Positions 1 to 11,118 of a stretch of 64,000 nt of DNA are shown in pieces. Made by a program: the position numbers and the translations under genes. The first letter of the stretch is position 1; each line of letters opens with the position of its first letter. Origin of the DNA: Molanna angustata (Eukaryota > Arthropoda > Insecta > Trichoptera > Molannidae); contig OY754982.1 of the NCBI GenBank assembly GCA_963576475.1, forward strand, positions 1,705,409-1,769,408, written 5' to 3'. The notes under the pieces were generated by a model. The model saw nothing but the letters and a program-made list of their open reading frames with translations, did no database searches and was not told the DNA's origin.

Positions 1-94
1 TGAAAATGAAATAAAGTGAACTAGAATTTCATGACAAATGATTTCACAAATATAATAAAACAACTGCCATTTATTTTTATAATTACCATAATTT

Positions 95-795
95 AACAAT
101 TTAACAAAGTTATCTGACCGTAGAATAATTTTTGATTTAATTACATTACACAAAATGGTACATTCGAGTTTTGACAGCCCTGCTCTTATTGAACAAATTA
201 CATACCATGCGCCAAATCGTTCTAACAGGCAAACGGTACCTTTTTACTATTCTAACACACGTACACTGCAACAATATTACTCGCCAATAGCACGGCTTCA
301 TTATTTGGGTAATGCATACTCTGGTCTAGGCGATATTTATTACTTGTTATTGACAAAATATAGAAACTTATTGCATCAATATTTCTTGATGCAAAATGTC
401 AATTGTTATTTCCCTATAAGATGTTATTATTATTTTATCAATTACTCTTTTATTTTGAATTTATATTTAGTTTCATGGCTTATTTTTCAACTGTTTTTAT
501 GTTTCATTCTTTTTTAATGACACTTTTGAATTTACTTTATACCTAGGTATATAATTTATGTATGCTATTTTTGTTTCTTTTTGTTTTTGATATTTGTTTC
601 TTAAAAAATGTTTAGATATAATATGCAAAAAATGTTCTGGTAGATATTTCGTACATTTATACATCTCTTTTTGTTTTATTTTATAATATTATTATATGTA
701 TGTATTAAACGTGTTTATACTAGTTTATTTTGTATGTACTTGTAAAAGGCTATTTAGCCGTTGATGAAAATAATAAATAAATAAATAAATCATTA
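95..795 (+). mobile_element. Jockey/CR1-type non-LTR retrotransposon, 3' end
   Basis: An open frame (about 95-517) reads as the C-terminal tail of a non-LTR reverse-transcriptase polyprotein: LTKLSDRRIIFDLITLHKM, then FDSPALIEQITYHAPN, then an arginine/serine stretch and a short hydrophobic end. The pattern 'L-S-RR...L..L.K...FDSP.LL..I...P' is typical of Jockey/R1/CR1 ORF2 ends. It is followed by an AT-rich 3' region finishing in (AAAT)n at about 768-792, the usual tail of these elements. The RT catalytic domain is absent, so this is a 5'-truncated dead copy. Clade assignment is tentative. Confidence 0.55.
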
Positions 796-913
796 CGAAG
801 TAGTTAGTTTTTTTTAGTGTAAGTAATAGGTCTTTGAACATATTTCTAAGCAATGAACTTAAAAAATATATATTGTACATAGAACTAAGTACATATTCGT
901 TAGAAGATATATA

Positions 914-1577
914 CTTACTTACTCAGCCTCTTCTTGAGTCTAGTATTGGACAAAGGCCTCCCGCTTGGACTTCCACTGGTCTCTATCCTGTGCCATCCTT
1001 CGCCATTCAGGACCTGCCACTTTTTTGATGTCATCGGACCATCTGGTCTGGGGCCTTCCCACGCTTCTGTTTCCCGTTCTTGGCCTCCAGTCCATCACAA
1101 TTTTTGTCCATCGTCCATCTGACATCCGAGATACATGACCCGCCCAACCCCACTTTAACTCCGCTATTCTTTTGGCCACATCCGCTACTCCTGTGTTCTT
1201 ACTAATCCATTCATTAGTTTTGTGGTCCCTTAGCGATATATTTAACATTCTTGTTTCCATCGCTCTTTGTGTGACTCTTAGCTTTTCCATCATTTTCTTA
1301 GTAAATGCGGATGTTACAAAGCCGTAAGTGAGCACAAGGAGTACACAAGCGTCAAAAACTTTTTTCTTTAAGTGGATTGGGATATTTTTAGATTTAAGAA
1401 CATTTGATAATTTGCTGAACGCTGCCCATCCTAGACCTCTTCTTCTTTCTATTTCAGCTTCTAAATTATATCTTCCCAGTTTCACGGTGTGACCGAGGTA
1501 GACATATGATTCTACTCTGCCAATATCTTGACCATCAATTTTTATGGGTTCTGAACCTAATATATATAATATATATA
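914..1577 (-). mobile_element. BovB-like RTE retrotransposon, 5'-truncated, with target duplication
   Basis: On the minus strand an open frame from about 1560 to 940 gives the C-terminal end of an RTE-clade polyprotein. Landmarks are VYLGHTVKLGRYNLEAEIER, RRGLGWAAFSKL, LKKKVFDACVL, QRAMETRMLNISLRD, WAGHVSRMSDGRWTK, GRPQTRWSDDIKK and WRRMAQDRDQWK. This order is characteristic of RTE/BovB proteins downstream of the RT domain. The 3' tail is a short (AAGT)n run. A 12-bp duplication AGAAGATATATA flanks the copy at 902-913 and 1578-1589, which fixes both ends. Endonuclease and RT are missing, so the copy cannot move itself. The frame is intact over about 200 codons, suggesting moderate age. Confidence 0.9.
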
Positions 1578-1589
1578 AGAAGATATATA

Positions 1590-2960
1590 ATTATGAGTAA
1601 TTAACCACCACGTGCTGTACCGCAACATAATGATAAGAAATAATTACATAGGTACCTACTTTTATTTCCTCAGATTATTTAAGTTGTGTTGAAAATATTG
1701 ACATCACGTTTCATTCTATCATATAATAAAAAAAATGAAATTGTTTTCTTTTACAATTTATTATTATTCGATTTTAAATAAAATGAGATTAGAGGAACTT
1801 AATTTGCTCATATGCAACATGATTCAGTTTATTTAAATGACTGACAGTCGTAGGACTCGCTAAGCGAAAGAATACGAGTGAAATCATCTGTGTATAGACC
1901 AATTGCGGGAAAGTACTCTGATTTGTATCAACCAATAAAATCCGTTGACGTTCGAAGTAATGTAGCATATTGCATGTCAATTATTCCCTGACCTTTGTAA
2001 CAATGCTTTATAAAACTGTTTCTACTACTCGCATTCTCTTGTTTGCCGATCCCCACTTCATCACCACGAAGCGCACTTTTGAGTGAAACTTACTCAATCT
2101 CGATTGTAATTAAGTATTCCAAGTAGTAATGTAGGTATTAAGTTTGTGATACGTGACATTGGACGGTCATCTCTTCACTACTTGTATCTTAACTAAAGTC
2201 AACTTAATATTATCGTCCAATACCTGTTTATATAAGTAGGACAAGATGATTTTAGTCCAGCTATTAAAATGCATTCTTGTGTTGGTATTAGTTTGTTAGT
2301 AATGTATGACATCTCAGTAATTTCTTTAATGGGTGCACAATCTACGTTTTCTTAACCGGTTTCAATGCCCTTAAGTAAAATCACCATGTTTGAAAGCTAG
2401 ACGAGAAAAGGGTAGGTATATTTAGAAATGAGATCAATGAATTTAATTGTTAGAGCATCTTGAATATTTATTAGAGTTTTTATTGTCAATAATATAAAGT
2501 ACTATTTACATTGTTTCACAGTGGATTATGTATTTTTATTTAATATGTTCTGTATTTAAATTTATCTTTACATGATACATCTGCGTTTGACATGACCTGT
2601 TTGAAATTGGCAGTATATAAGTATCTATGGTTTCTCGAACATTTTTTTTTATTTAATGTATTTGAAACACATGTCATATTATGTATAAATTTTAGCTTTC
2701 TATGCCAATTTCGATACTTACTATGCTAAATCTCAAACTCAAAAAAAAATCCTAAGTTTTAGCTTCCGGGATTCATATTGTGAAATCTCGCCATTCACGC
2801 TAAAATTGTTTTTCCTACGTTTATTTATGTTAGTGAGACACGAGCATATTAAAAGATATTTGTTTTTTATTATTTATTTATTTTGTTAGTTAAAATGGTT
2901 AAAATATAAACATGGATAAATACAAAAATTATAATTATTATTTTTCAAATAAGTACTGTC
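1590..2960. other. AT-rich DNA with no recognisable gene
   Basis: No convincing coding or repeat structure was seen, apart from about 1965-2075. That segment resembles the split flanks of the nested element at 59.27-60.94 kb. Confidence 0.5.
1965..2075 (+). repeat. Fragment of the TTAA-flanked DNA element family (empty-site paralogue)
   Basis: TTCCCTGACCTTTG, CGCTTTATAAAAC-like and TCTCTTGTTTG words occur in this order without interruption. The same words occur at 59470-59523 and 60530-60545, where they are separated by about 990 bp. This copy therefore shows what that locus looked like before insertion. Confidence 0.5.
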
Positions 2961-3035
2961 CCAATAAAGTTAAAAACTTGTGTTTGGGACGGGAATATAT
3001 TACATACATTTTACATATTTATATTCACATTCTTT

Positions 3036-3425
3036 CTTCCGATGGCTCTACAGTCCATATCGAGCCTTGACCTCCATCAATCCTCGCCTCCAACTCCTCC
3101 TGTCTCCTGCTGCTGTCCTCCAGTCTGCTACTTGCAGTAATTGTTCTGTATCCTTTTTCACCTCATCCTCCCATCGCAGCCTGGGTCTGCCGACCCACCT
3201 TCCACCCGGATGTCCCTCAAGGATCCTCTTGGGTGCCCATGATGACGGCATTCTCTGTACATGCCCATCCCATCTCAGCCTGCTCAGTCTAGCATGTACA
3301 GAGAGCCTAGGAGTCTTATAGATGCTGTATATTTCATCATTATACCTTATTCTCCAAGCTTCTCCATCATTCACGGGTCCCAATATTTTCCGTAGCACTC
3401 TCCTCTCAAATGTATCCAGCATCAT
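3036..3425 (-). mobile_element. Non-LTR retrotransposon 3' end (second LINE family)
   Basis: The minus-strand frame has FERRVLRKILGPVNDGEAWR, IRYNDEIYSIYK, RLRWDGHVQRMP, GRWVGRPRLRWEDEVKKD and WRRGLMEVKARYGL. This is the C-terminal region found after the RT domain in RTE-like insect LINEs (annotated elsewhere as endonuclease-reverse transcriptase). No RT motif is present. Related 3' pieces lie at 3750-3895 and 16134-16256, and a sister family at 61250-61835. Confidence 0.8.
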
Positions 3426-3749
3426 TTATATTCACATATTTATAGTTACATATACGAGAATTATTTAATAAATTGTAAATTAAATTTCACTTACCGTAAA
3501 TACATATGTTTAAAGTTATTTTTTATTGTTAGGGATATAGAGCATTAATTTAAATTTATTTGAAAAAATAATATTAATAATAAAGATTTATTTGTTATTG
3601 TAAAAATTAGATTTGTTTTTGAAGTTATGATGATTTTGTGTTGTTTTAATAATTGCCGGAAGTTTATTAAAATATTGTATACCAGGTATATATATAGCGA
3701 TGTTGGGCGTGCGTCTTATTACATTTCGGGATCATCATAATATTTCCTA

Positions 3750-3895
3750 TGAGATGCAATAGTTTGGAAGCATCCCTTCCAACGCAGCCGCGCTCTTCCA
3801 ACCTTTCTTCTTCCACCTGGATGTCCACACAGGACTTTCTTTGGTATTCGCTGTGGTGGCATTCTCTGTACATGTCCGGTCCAATCTCAATCTAT
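3750..3895 (-). mobile_element. Degenerate LINE 3' fragment, same family as 3036-3425
   Basis: With frame changes, the minus strand reads TGHVQRMPPQRIPKKVLCGH and GGRRKVGRARLRWK, matching the RW.GHVQRMP...GHPGGR..GR.RLRW block of the neighbour at 3.2 kb. It is heavily decayed. Confidence 0.6.
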
Positions 3896-3899
3896 ATCT

Positions 3900-4820
3900 A
3901 TGAACATACTATGTACAAATGTTTTCCTATTTGGAAATTTACTGCCTTCCTAGGCGAGTCTGTTCTGAGACAGTACTTTATTTTTAATTTGATTTTAAGT
4001 ACCTACATTTGATAAGTGTAAAAACATTATCATAATTAATAAAAATATAAAACAGGTAAATAAGCAGTGACATCTCAGTTATTTGAACAATCAAATGTGT
4101 AATGGAAATTACGAATAACACCAATCTATGGTAGAGATTCTCCATATTTTTGGATTGTTTACACTCAGTGAAAGTTGCGAGTTAAAAATTTCTTAAAGTA
4201 AATTTGCTCCATCTGACTGTCCGATAATTAAGTTTTGTAGACGGCTAACTGTTGAATAAATATAAATAATTGATGTATGGATATCGTTGTAATAAAAATG
4301 ATATACTATCACTCCTTTAGAGCGTATTATTACGTTCAAAAATAACAATGTAGATATCGCGTTGTTTTTTTTTTCAATAAGTATTGATTGGTATTAAAAC
4401 AATCCTCTTTCGCATTATTACAAATCTCTAAATCCGCAATAATTGAAATATTCGCATTTTTCAAATGATATCATTTTTCATAGAATATACCATGCATAAT
4501 ATACATGGTGTATCTCCGGCTGTCTCTACAAATCCCATCTTGTGAATGATGTTACTATCACTGTATCGTATTATTATTATTAATAATATATAGGGTGTTC
4601 TTTATGGAACGATATCATTTTCGTCCTCATGAATACAGAGATTATTTTGAATTTATAGCTGACCTAGCTTTTTTTGCAAACGTTTGTATTATTTATTGAA
4701 AAATTCATTGTATTTTTTTATTTGCTCGTGTAAATAAAAATCCATGTTTTTAAGTAATTTGGGCATATGTATAGGTTGAACATTTTTTTATGTTGTTCGT
4801 AATCATATATTTTTTTTAAT
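3900..4820. other. AT-rich DNA with no recognisable gene
   Basis: No supported feature was seen. Short open frames here show no coding bias. Confidence 0.5.
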
Positions 4821-4825
4821 AATAC

Positions 4826-4976
4826 ATATATTGTCTTTGTAACAAGTACATGTACATTCTCATACATTCCATAAATTGAGCATAAATGTTTGGGACCGAA
4901 ATCGGTCGAGATAGGATTCGAACTCGCAACCACTGGATTACTAACTCAACCCGCTAATCGCTTTGCCACCAACCAT
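4826..4976 (-). mobile_element. SINE-C (tRNA-derived), near full length
   Basis: On the minus strand it starts AGATGGTTGGTGGCAAAGCG (A-box region) and continues to a B-box-like GCGAGTTCGAATCCTATC, then the family body with AAGCATTTATG-like and GTACATGTACTTGTTACAA sequences. The GTTCGAATCC B box marks tRNA ancestry. Diverged relative to the copy at 22.7 kb. Confidence 0.8.
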
Positions 4977-5044
4977 CTAAATAATTGTTTGGAATATATT
5001 TTATTGTACAAGAATTATAATTTGTTACATTTAAATTGATTGGG

Positions 5045-5125
5045 GCTTCACTTTTTTTTAATGAATGTTCTTGTTAAACAAGTACATATACATCTTCCTA
5101 CGTTCCCTCAAATAAGCATAAATGC
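5045..5125 (-). mobile_element. SINE-C, body fragment without tRNA head
   Basis: Only the 3' body is present: the plus strand shows GAATGTTCTTGTTAAACAAG, then CATCTTCCTACGTTCCCT, then AAGCATAAATGCTTGTGCTA. It ends before the B box. 5' truncation is usual for SINEs. Confidence 0.7.
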
Positions 5126-5257
5126 TTGTGCTATACTTGGGTTGGTTGGAAGAGAGTCTCATGGCAACAAGAACATCTTTGTACACCTGATTTTATATAA
5201 AAAAAATTGTGTTTATAACTCACCTTAAGAAGAGTCAATTGTATTTTATTTTTTTAT

Positions 5258-5446
5258 TTCATTACTTCTCGGGTAACTAACAGGTAGGTACTATGTCAAA
5301 TATTAATTTAACAGCACCCGATCACAAGTCGCCACATTTTGGAGACTTACGATATTAATCGTCTCACAGATCCAGACTGAAATCACAATTAAAAACTGTG
5401 TCTCCACCGGGAATCGAACCCGGGACCTTTGGATCAGCAGTCATAT
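5258..5446 (-). mobile_element. SINE-A (tRNA-derived), 5'-truncated
   Basis: On the minus strand it contains the B-box segment GTCCCGGGTTCGATTCCCGG, then ACAGTTTTTAATTGTG, ACGATTAATATCGTAAGTCT and the 3' body ending near CTGTTAGTTACCCGAGAAGT. The first tRNA-like half is missing. Confidence 0.8.
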
Positions 5447-5576
5447 TGAAATATATTTATTTAGTTTCACAATCATTAGAGATACTTTTATTAGATAATT
5501 AAGAGATCAATAAATTAAAAATATCTTTAAAAGTTGATGGCAATACATAATCATATAAATTGAATTTTTCTTGTGA

Positions 5577-5820
5577 AGAATGGTTGAACGGTTGACTAAA
5601 AAAATATACATGGAGTGAATAGCAGGGGCCGCCCCAGAAAAGGATGGTATGACCTTGTGTGTGATATTTTGAAAGAAGGAAACATAAATAGCTCGAACAA
5701 TCGACAAGCTTATTATGAGACGACGCATGGATGTAAAGGAATTCAGGAATGTGTGCAAAGAAGAGTATGGCGGTCCCGTGAGGGACATGGCTTGATGGTA
5801 TATATGTACATATATAATGT
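5577..5820 (+). mobile_element. RTE retrotransposon 3' end
   Basis: With one stop codon it reads RMVERLTKKIYME, then GRPRKGWYDLV, RACM-like and VWRSREGHG, matching the C-terminus of the RTE at 22128-24118. It ends at the family's 3' signature GGCTTGATGGTATATATGTA. Truncated and decayed. Confidence 0.75.
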
Positions 5821-5944
5821 GTAAGTACGATGCTCCTCTCTCAAACAGGAGTTATTAATTTATAACTATCGTGAGATTATTATCATAGTAATTTGGTTCT
5901 ATATTCTTTCAAAGTTGTATTATTTTGTTTGTAATAAGAATATA

Positions 5945-6930
5945 AATCTCATAATCTACTTGCACACTGCTACGCCGATGACTGGCAGCTGTACTTTTAT
6001 TCAACTCCGAGTGAGTCATGCCTTCTAAAAGACAAAATTTGTCTGTGCATCGAAGAGATAGAGCGGTGGATGTCTTCAAATAAACTAAAACTAAATCCAA
6101 CTAAGACCGAATTTCTCTGGACGGCCACACACCGCCGGCAGCATTACATAGACAACACCTCTGTCTCTGTTGCAGACACCGACATTATTCCTAAGTCCGC
6201 CGTTAAACTTCTGGGAGTACATTTTGACTCCAGTCTAAGTCTCAAAAAACAGATAAACAGCACAACATCCTCTGCTTTCTACCACTTACTACGAATAAAA
6301 TCTATCAGACGAAATATACCTACGGAAGCAACGAAATCTCTAGTAAACGCATTCGTTATTTCCCGCCTGGACTACTGCAATGGTATCTACGCAAACCTTC
6401 CAAAGCTGGAGCTAAACAAACTTCAATCCGTCTTCAACGCTGCTGCTAGGCTAATCACCGGAGCCGCGAAATTCTCACACATATCCCACCATCTACGAAA
6501 TCTTCACTGGCTTAAAGTGCCAGAGAGAATCAAGTACAAATTATGTTTGTTGACTTTCAAAGCGATCCATGGCATGGCTCCCACGTATCTTTCAGACTTC
6601 TGCATCCCTCTCACCGTAAACGAGCGACAACAAACACTTCGGTCAGCCACCACATCCGTGATTGGCAAGTTGACTGAAATAAATAGAGTCAACACTTCAT
6701 CCTTCGGTAATCGTGCTTTTGCTGTGGCCGGACCAGCCTCGTGGAATAAACTACCACCTGAACTGAGGCAAATCGACAACTTAGCACTATTCAGGAAACA
6801 CCTAAAAACTCACTTCTTCCGCGAGTCTTACAATAACCCCTAATATATTCAAAGCGCCCTTGAGGTGAGGTTATCACAAAAACGGCGCTATAAAAATAAT
6901 CCAAATTTATTATTATTATAATAAAATCAT
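5945..6930 (+). mobile_element. L2/CR1-type retrotransposon, 5'-truncated RT domain
   Basis: The open frame begins near HCYADDWQLYFY, the catalytic YADD box of reverse transcriptase. It continues through IERWMSSNKLKLNPTKTEFL, VKLLGVHFDSSLSLKKQI, SRLDYCNGIYANLP, LQSVFNAAARLITGAAKF, LHWLKVPERIKYKLCLLTFK and GPASWNKLPPEL to a stop at about 6841. This series is diagnostic of the L2/CR1 group. The 3' UTR is short, with AGCGCCCTTGAGGTGAGGTT and a (TTA)n-type tail. Everything upstream of YADD (fingers/palm, endonuclease, ORF1) is missing. The frame is clean for about 290 codons, so the insertion is fairly young. Confidence 0.88.
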
Positions 6931-6934
6931 GAGG

Positions 6935-7490
6935 AATCGATTCTGCCAGATATTGGATTTATTTTACTAAAATGGATTTTAAAATATGTAAGGCAATCAA
7001 TAATGTTTGTTTAACGCTGAAGGAATGTTAATTGTGATACTTCAAATATGTCGAACACGCATCGTTTTTATTTACCATTTCCATGATGAGACCATTTCTT
7101 GTATGTACCTATACAATTCAAAAGTACAATAATTTTTCGGGATCATGTCAGTTAAGTGTTATAGTAAATATCTTCAGACCCTGGTTTCGTGGGAACTTTA
7201 AAGTTCTGGCAAGTTGTGTATTGTGTAGGAGGTTGTACCTACAAAGGCTCCCTAACAAAATATCAAAAGAAGTTTAATGCATTAGCCAGGTCAAGTAGAG
7301 AACGACAGATTCTAGAAGGTGTCCAGACATGCGTAAAACTATAATCCTACATATTTGTCATTCACGCGATTATTTTTCTTATGCTTCCTGCCTATTCCCA
7401 GTTCATCTGAAATCGGACCTTCTCCTGACTTCAGTTAAACTCATATATATAAAATATCATTTAGGTTGAATACTAATTTAACTTTTATGT
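6935..7490. other. AT-rich DNA with no recognisable gene
   Basis: I see no supported feature between the L2/CR1 tail and the next SINE. Confidence 0.5.
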
Positions 7491-7496
7491 TGATAG

Positions 7497-7661
7497 CGTT
7501 TTTCGGGCAACTAACAGGTACTATGCCAAATATTAATTTAACACGCACCCAACAACAAGTTGCCACATTCTGGAGACAAGATATTAATCGTATGGACCCG
7601 AAAACTTGGAAACCCGGGACTTTTGGATCAGGTACCCGACCAACTGAGCCACGAAGGCAGA
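7497..7661 (-). mobile_element. SINE-A (tRNA-derived), with head
   Basis: The minus strand starts CTTCGTGGCTCAGTTGGTCG (A box) and continues GTCCCGGGTTTCCAAG (a decayed B box), TTAATATCTTGTCTCCAG, ATGTGGCAACTTGTTGTTGG and a 3' end at GTTAGTTGCCCGAAAAACGC. About 45 bp of the usual middle section is missing. Confidence 0.8.
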
Positions 7662-7769
7662 CAAATAATGACATCAAAGTCATTAAGAGTCTATGCAATG
7701 AGTGAGTCTTGGTTGGCAACATATTGTTGTTTTACATACATTTCAACACTTCCTAGATAACTGATATCT

Positions 7770-8360
7770 AAATCTTAACGAACAAAGTGTTTTTTTTTTT
7801 TTTGACAAATAAATCCAAAAACAATGCACATTAGTCGTTATTCTCTATAGAAAAACGATGTGATCTGCCCACCTTGTTATCAAAAGTCCCGCGGAAAAAA
7901 TCCTCACTTCTATTCATACCAAATTTGCTCACTGCGACATCTAGTTTATTATATGAAAATCTATGTTCAGAATATATAAATTAATTTCAGTTCTTTAGTT
8001 TCTGGCAACTATTGATTAGCGGCTCGTACTTACGCGGCATCTTTTTTGAGGCTTTCTTTGTCTGCGGTGCGTTTTAGAGTATTTGACTTATCTAGTTTTA
8101 ACATAGAACACATGTCTTCACTTGTTATGCCGGTGGTACAAAGGATTCTTTTTCTAAACCACAAAATTTTCAATTACCAATTGAGGTTCAAATAAAAAAT
8201 GGGACAAAATATCACCTGCCTCGTAATGGGGTCGGAAGATCAAACCACAAGTCGTATCTATTATCCTGGTAAACGATATGGTATCGTTTCGAGATATAAA
8301 CTGCACACGCTTGTATTTACATACATCCATCAAGTGTGTGCAGTTTGTACATATTTATCG
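7770..8360. other. No gene seen; one short hairpin
   Basis: Unassigned AT-rich DNA. An inverted repeat ACTGCACACGCTTG / CAAGTGTGTGCAGT at about 8302-8347 could form a 14-bp stem. Confidence 0.45.
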
Positions 8361-8364
8361 CCTC

Positions 8365-8440
8365 ATTCATCATCATCATCGTCTGTCATCATTCATCCAG
8401 TGTTGAACATAGGCCCTCCTTTCGATCTCCGTTCTTCATC
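8365..8440 (-). mobile_element. RTE-like 3' tail fragment
   Basis: The minus strand reads GGCCTATGTTCAACACTGGA followed by ATGATGACAG and a (GAT)n run. This is the terminal AYVQxW...DDDD tail seen in insect RTE-like LINEs. It covers only the last codons and the microsatellite tail. Confidence 0.55.
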
Positions 8441-8462
8441 TATCTATTTAAATTTATTTTAT

Positions 8463-8641
8463 TTCCTTTTTTTAAGAATGAATATGTCCTCGAAACAAGT
8501 ACATATACATCCTCATAAATTTAATTAAATTTAGCATAAATGCTTGTGCTTTTGGTGAACGATATCGGTTATGACTGGATTCAAACTTACGACCACTGGA
8601 TTACTGATCCAGCGCGATTACCGCTCTTCCACCACCCATCT
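8463..8641 (-). mobile_element. SINE-C, full length but diverged
   Basis: The minus strand starts AGATGGGTGGTGGAAGAGCG and continues through a mutated B box (GTAAGTTTGAATCC), then the family body and an A-rich end. The head includes GGATCAGTAATCCAGTGGTC. Confidence 0.8.
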
Positions 8642-8789
8642 AAAGAAAACTTCTAGACTTCTGTGAATACTATTTACTTGAGTCTTGTCGACATTTTTAA
8701 TTTTTAAATTATTTTATTTGAAAAAACTTTACAGCTTTAAGTTGTATAAATTTAAGTGTTACTTATAAATATTTGGTTTCAGTTTATTT

Positions 8790-9010
8790 AAAAAAAATAA
8801 ACGAGTGGGTTGTGGCAAACGCTATACTCCTCTTTACCAAGTCACTCCTCAAAGTATTAAAATTTTTTATGGAAATTATTCAGCTTTTTCATGAAATGAA
8901 TTTCAGATTAAAATATTTAGTATGAAAACTTGATAATTCTTCAATGACATTTTATGAAAGTGATGTACCTTTTAAGCAATTTGAAAATAAGATGATCAAA
9001 TTTTAAGTCT
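8790..9010 (+). repeat. Repeat Z copy
   Basis: Starts AAACGAGTGGGTTGTGGCAA and continues ACGCTATACTCCTC, AAAGTATTAAAATTTTTTAT and TTTTAAGCAATTTGAAAATA. The same series occurs at 44040-44275 (plus) and 50085-50400 (minus). No terminal inverted repeats were recognised, so the class is unknown. Confidence 0.65.
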
Positions 9011-9560
9011 CCTGAGCTTGGGGTCACTTCGAAATATTTGGCAATTAGAAAAATTGAGAAACACTGGTCAGATATCCTTCAAAATCTAATGGGGTCTAAG
9101 TGAGTATTAGATATAGGTACAAAGTTTGTTTAAAGCATAATGTATGGCGACTTTAGCTTTCCTCCTGACGGTGATCGCTAAAATGCATTGCTGTTCAAAT
9201 ATTCAAATATCGTTGGTCGGGAAAATGTCTAAATATATTTTTCAATGAATGTTCAGCATCTAAATGCGATTTCGTCGATAATAAACAGCTGTGTAAGTCT
9301 TGTATGTGCGTTGTATTGTGTACCTGTGCGTATAGAATAGATAATAAGAGATAAGACATTCCTTTCATATGAGTAAGCGGTGAGAATACACCTACCTACA
9401 TTATACACAACATTATCTCCTTGGAGCCAAGTCTACCTGTCCCTAAATGTTATAATAACTTTACCTGAAATTCTTAAGGAGAGAACACACACCTTCCATA
9501 CGGCAGTTTATTTCAAACGTTTAACGAATTGATACAATTTTGGTGTTTATAAAAAGGGAT
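9010..9560. other. No gene seen
   Basis: Unassigned AT-rich DNA leading into a short tandem repeat. Confidence 0.45.
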
Positions 9561-9564
9561 TTTT

Positions 9565-9865
9565 TTGTGTTATCTGTATACGGTAGCGCCTTTTTTCCCT
9601 AATTCAAAAATAGCCTTAGATATTCATAACAGATATATCGAAAAATGTAAGGCAAATGTGTTGTCTATACTGTGTACGATAATGCCTTTCTTCCCTAATT
9701 AAAAAAAGCCTTAGAAGTACATCACAAGTGTTTTAAAAAATATAAAGCGACTTTGTTATCTATACTGTGTATATTATCGCCTTTCTTCCCGAATTAAAAA
9801 AAGCCTTAGATGTACATGACAATTATATCGAAAAATGTAAGGCTAATACGTATTATGTTATCTAT
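9565..9865. repeat. Three-copy tandem repeat, about 95 bp unit
   Basis: GCCTTTCTTCCC-type words begin at about 9588, 9684 and 9779, giving spacings of 96 and 95. Each is followed by TAATT..AAAAAGCCTTAGA and TATCGAAAAATGTAAGGC variants. The copies are diverged. Confidence 0.8.
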
Positions 9866-9869
9866 ATAA

Positions 9870-10560
9870 TAATATGTAAAGCGAAAACTTTGGAATCCTT
9901 TTTGAGAAAACAGCGCGCACGGAGGAGTTTGTGATTTGGCATAGTTAAAATTTATATCCAGGAGCGCAAAAAATTTACAAGTACTTTTACTTTCATACTG
10001 CTAATCAAACGCAGTTGTTTTAAATTCAAATACAAAACATGTTAAAAAAAAATCATTATCTACCCTGAAACAATATAAATGGTACATATTATTTAAACAA
10101 TAATGCAATATGTGAAAAGCAAACATTTTACCCCTTCATGAATTTTTTTTTATTAAATCATATGTGCCTTAGAGCAAAACCTTTTAACAAATGATTATAT
10201 TTGATTTATGTACCTGTGACTATATGAGTGATGGACGAATATTATATTCTTACGCATACATACGTAATAAGTCAATGAACATAAGATAACGTCTTGTATT
10301 ATATTATAAGACAGACGGTCGCCATCTTGGTTGTATTTATGTATAATACCTATTATATTATTTACTTTTACCTTAGGACAGGTAAGGATGATGTATACCT
10401 ACATAATACCACACCTGACTTGTTATTTTAAACTTAAGTATATACATACACACATATTTATCTGTTTACCTGCACATTTACACTAGGTATATTAATTAGG
10501 GATTTTACTTTTTTTATAAATTTTTAATTCTTCAATAATTGTTATAATTTAAAATTTGTT
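9870..10560. other. No gene seen
   Basis: Unassigned AT-rich DNA. Confidence 0.45.
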
Positions 10561-10565
10561 TTTTA

Positions 10566-10754
10566 GGCTGGGTTGTTTCAACAAAAGTATCAGTAAAAGT
10601 ATAGTTCAAATACTTTGATTTCATAAAATTATTCAAAATGCGTCGTTATACAGCATTAGATTTCAATGAAGCAACCAAAAGCTTTGAACAATTTTATGAA
10701 ATCAAAGTATTTTTACTATACTTTTACTTTAATCTTTGTTCGAGAAACGCAGCC
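10566..10754. mobile_element. MITE with long inverted arms and TTA target duplication
   Basis: The left arm starts GGCTGGGTTGTTTCAACAAA and the right arm, reversed, starts GGCTGCGTTTCTCGAACAAA. Both continue with AGTAAAAGTATAGT and ATACTTTGATTTCATAAAAT, giving about 73 bp of inverted repeat in a 189-bp element. TTA flanks it at 10563-10565 and 10755-10757. A 3-bp TWA duplication fits the PIF/Harbinger group (inference). Confidence 0.85.
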
Positions 10755-11095
10755 TTATGGCCAGTTTCATAAAAATTAAAGGAGACTTAATGTCGACTTT
10801 AAAATAAATTGCGTTTCATAACAACAAAATGTCACTTAAAGTTAACTTTAATTTAAAGTCCAGTGTCTTCGTACTTTAGTCACTAAAGTCATCTTTAAGA
10901 GCAGTTCATTTTTTGCCACCAGAGTGTGCTGCATTATGACATAATGTTCAAGTCAGTTCTTGTTGATGTCAATATTGTCAATTAAACGTTGACCATAGAA
11001 TACACTATCATGTGCATATTACTTACTAATATTCAATAGTTTTATTATTATTTAAACATTTTTTTATTTAAAGTAATAAAGCAATCAATATGTTA

Positions 11096-11118
11096 GTGTG
11101 TGTGTGTGTGTGTGTGTT
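11096..11118. repeat. (TG)n microsatellite
   Basis: Uninterrupted GT dinucleotides for about 23 bp. Confidence 0.9.
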
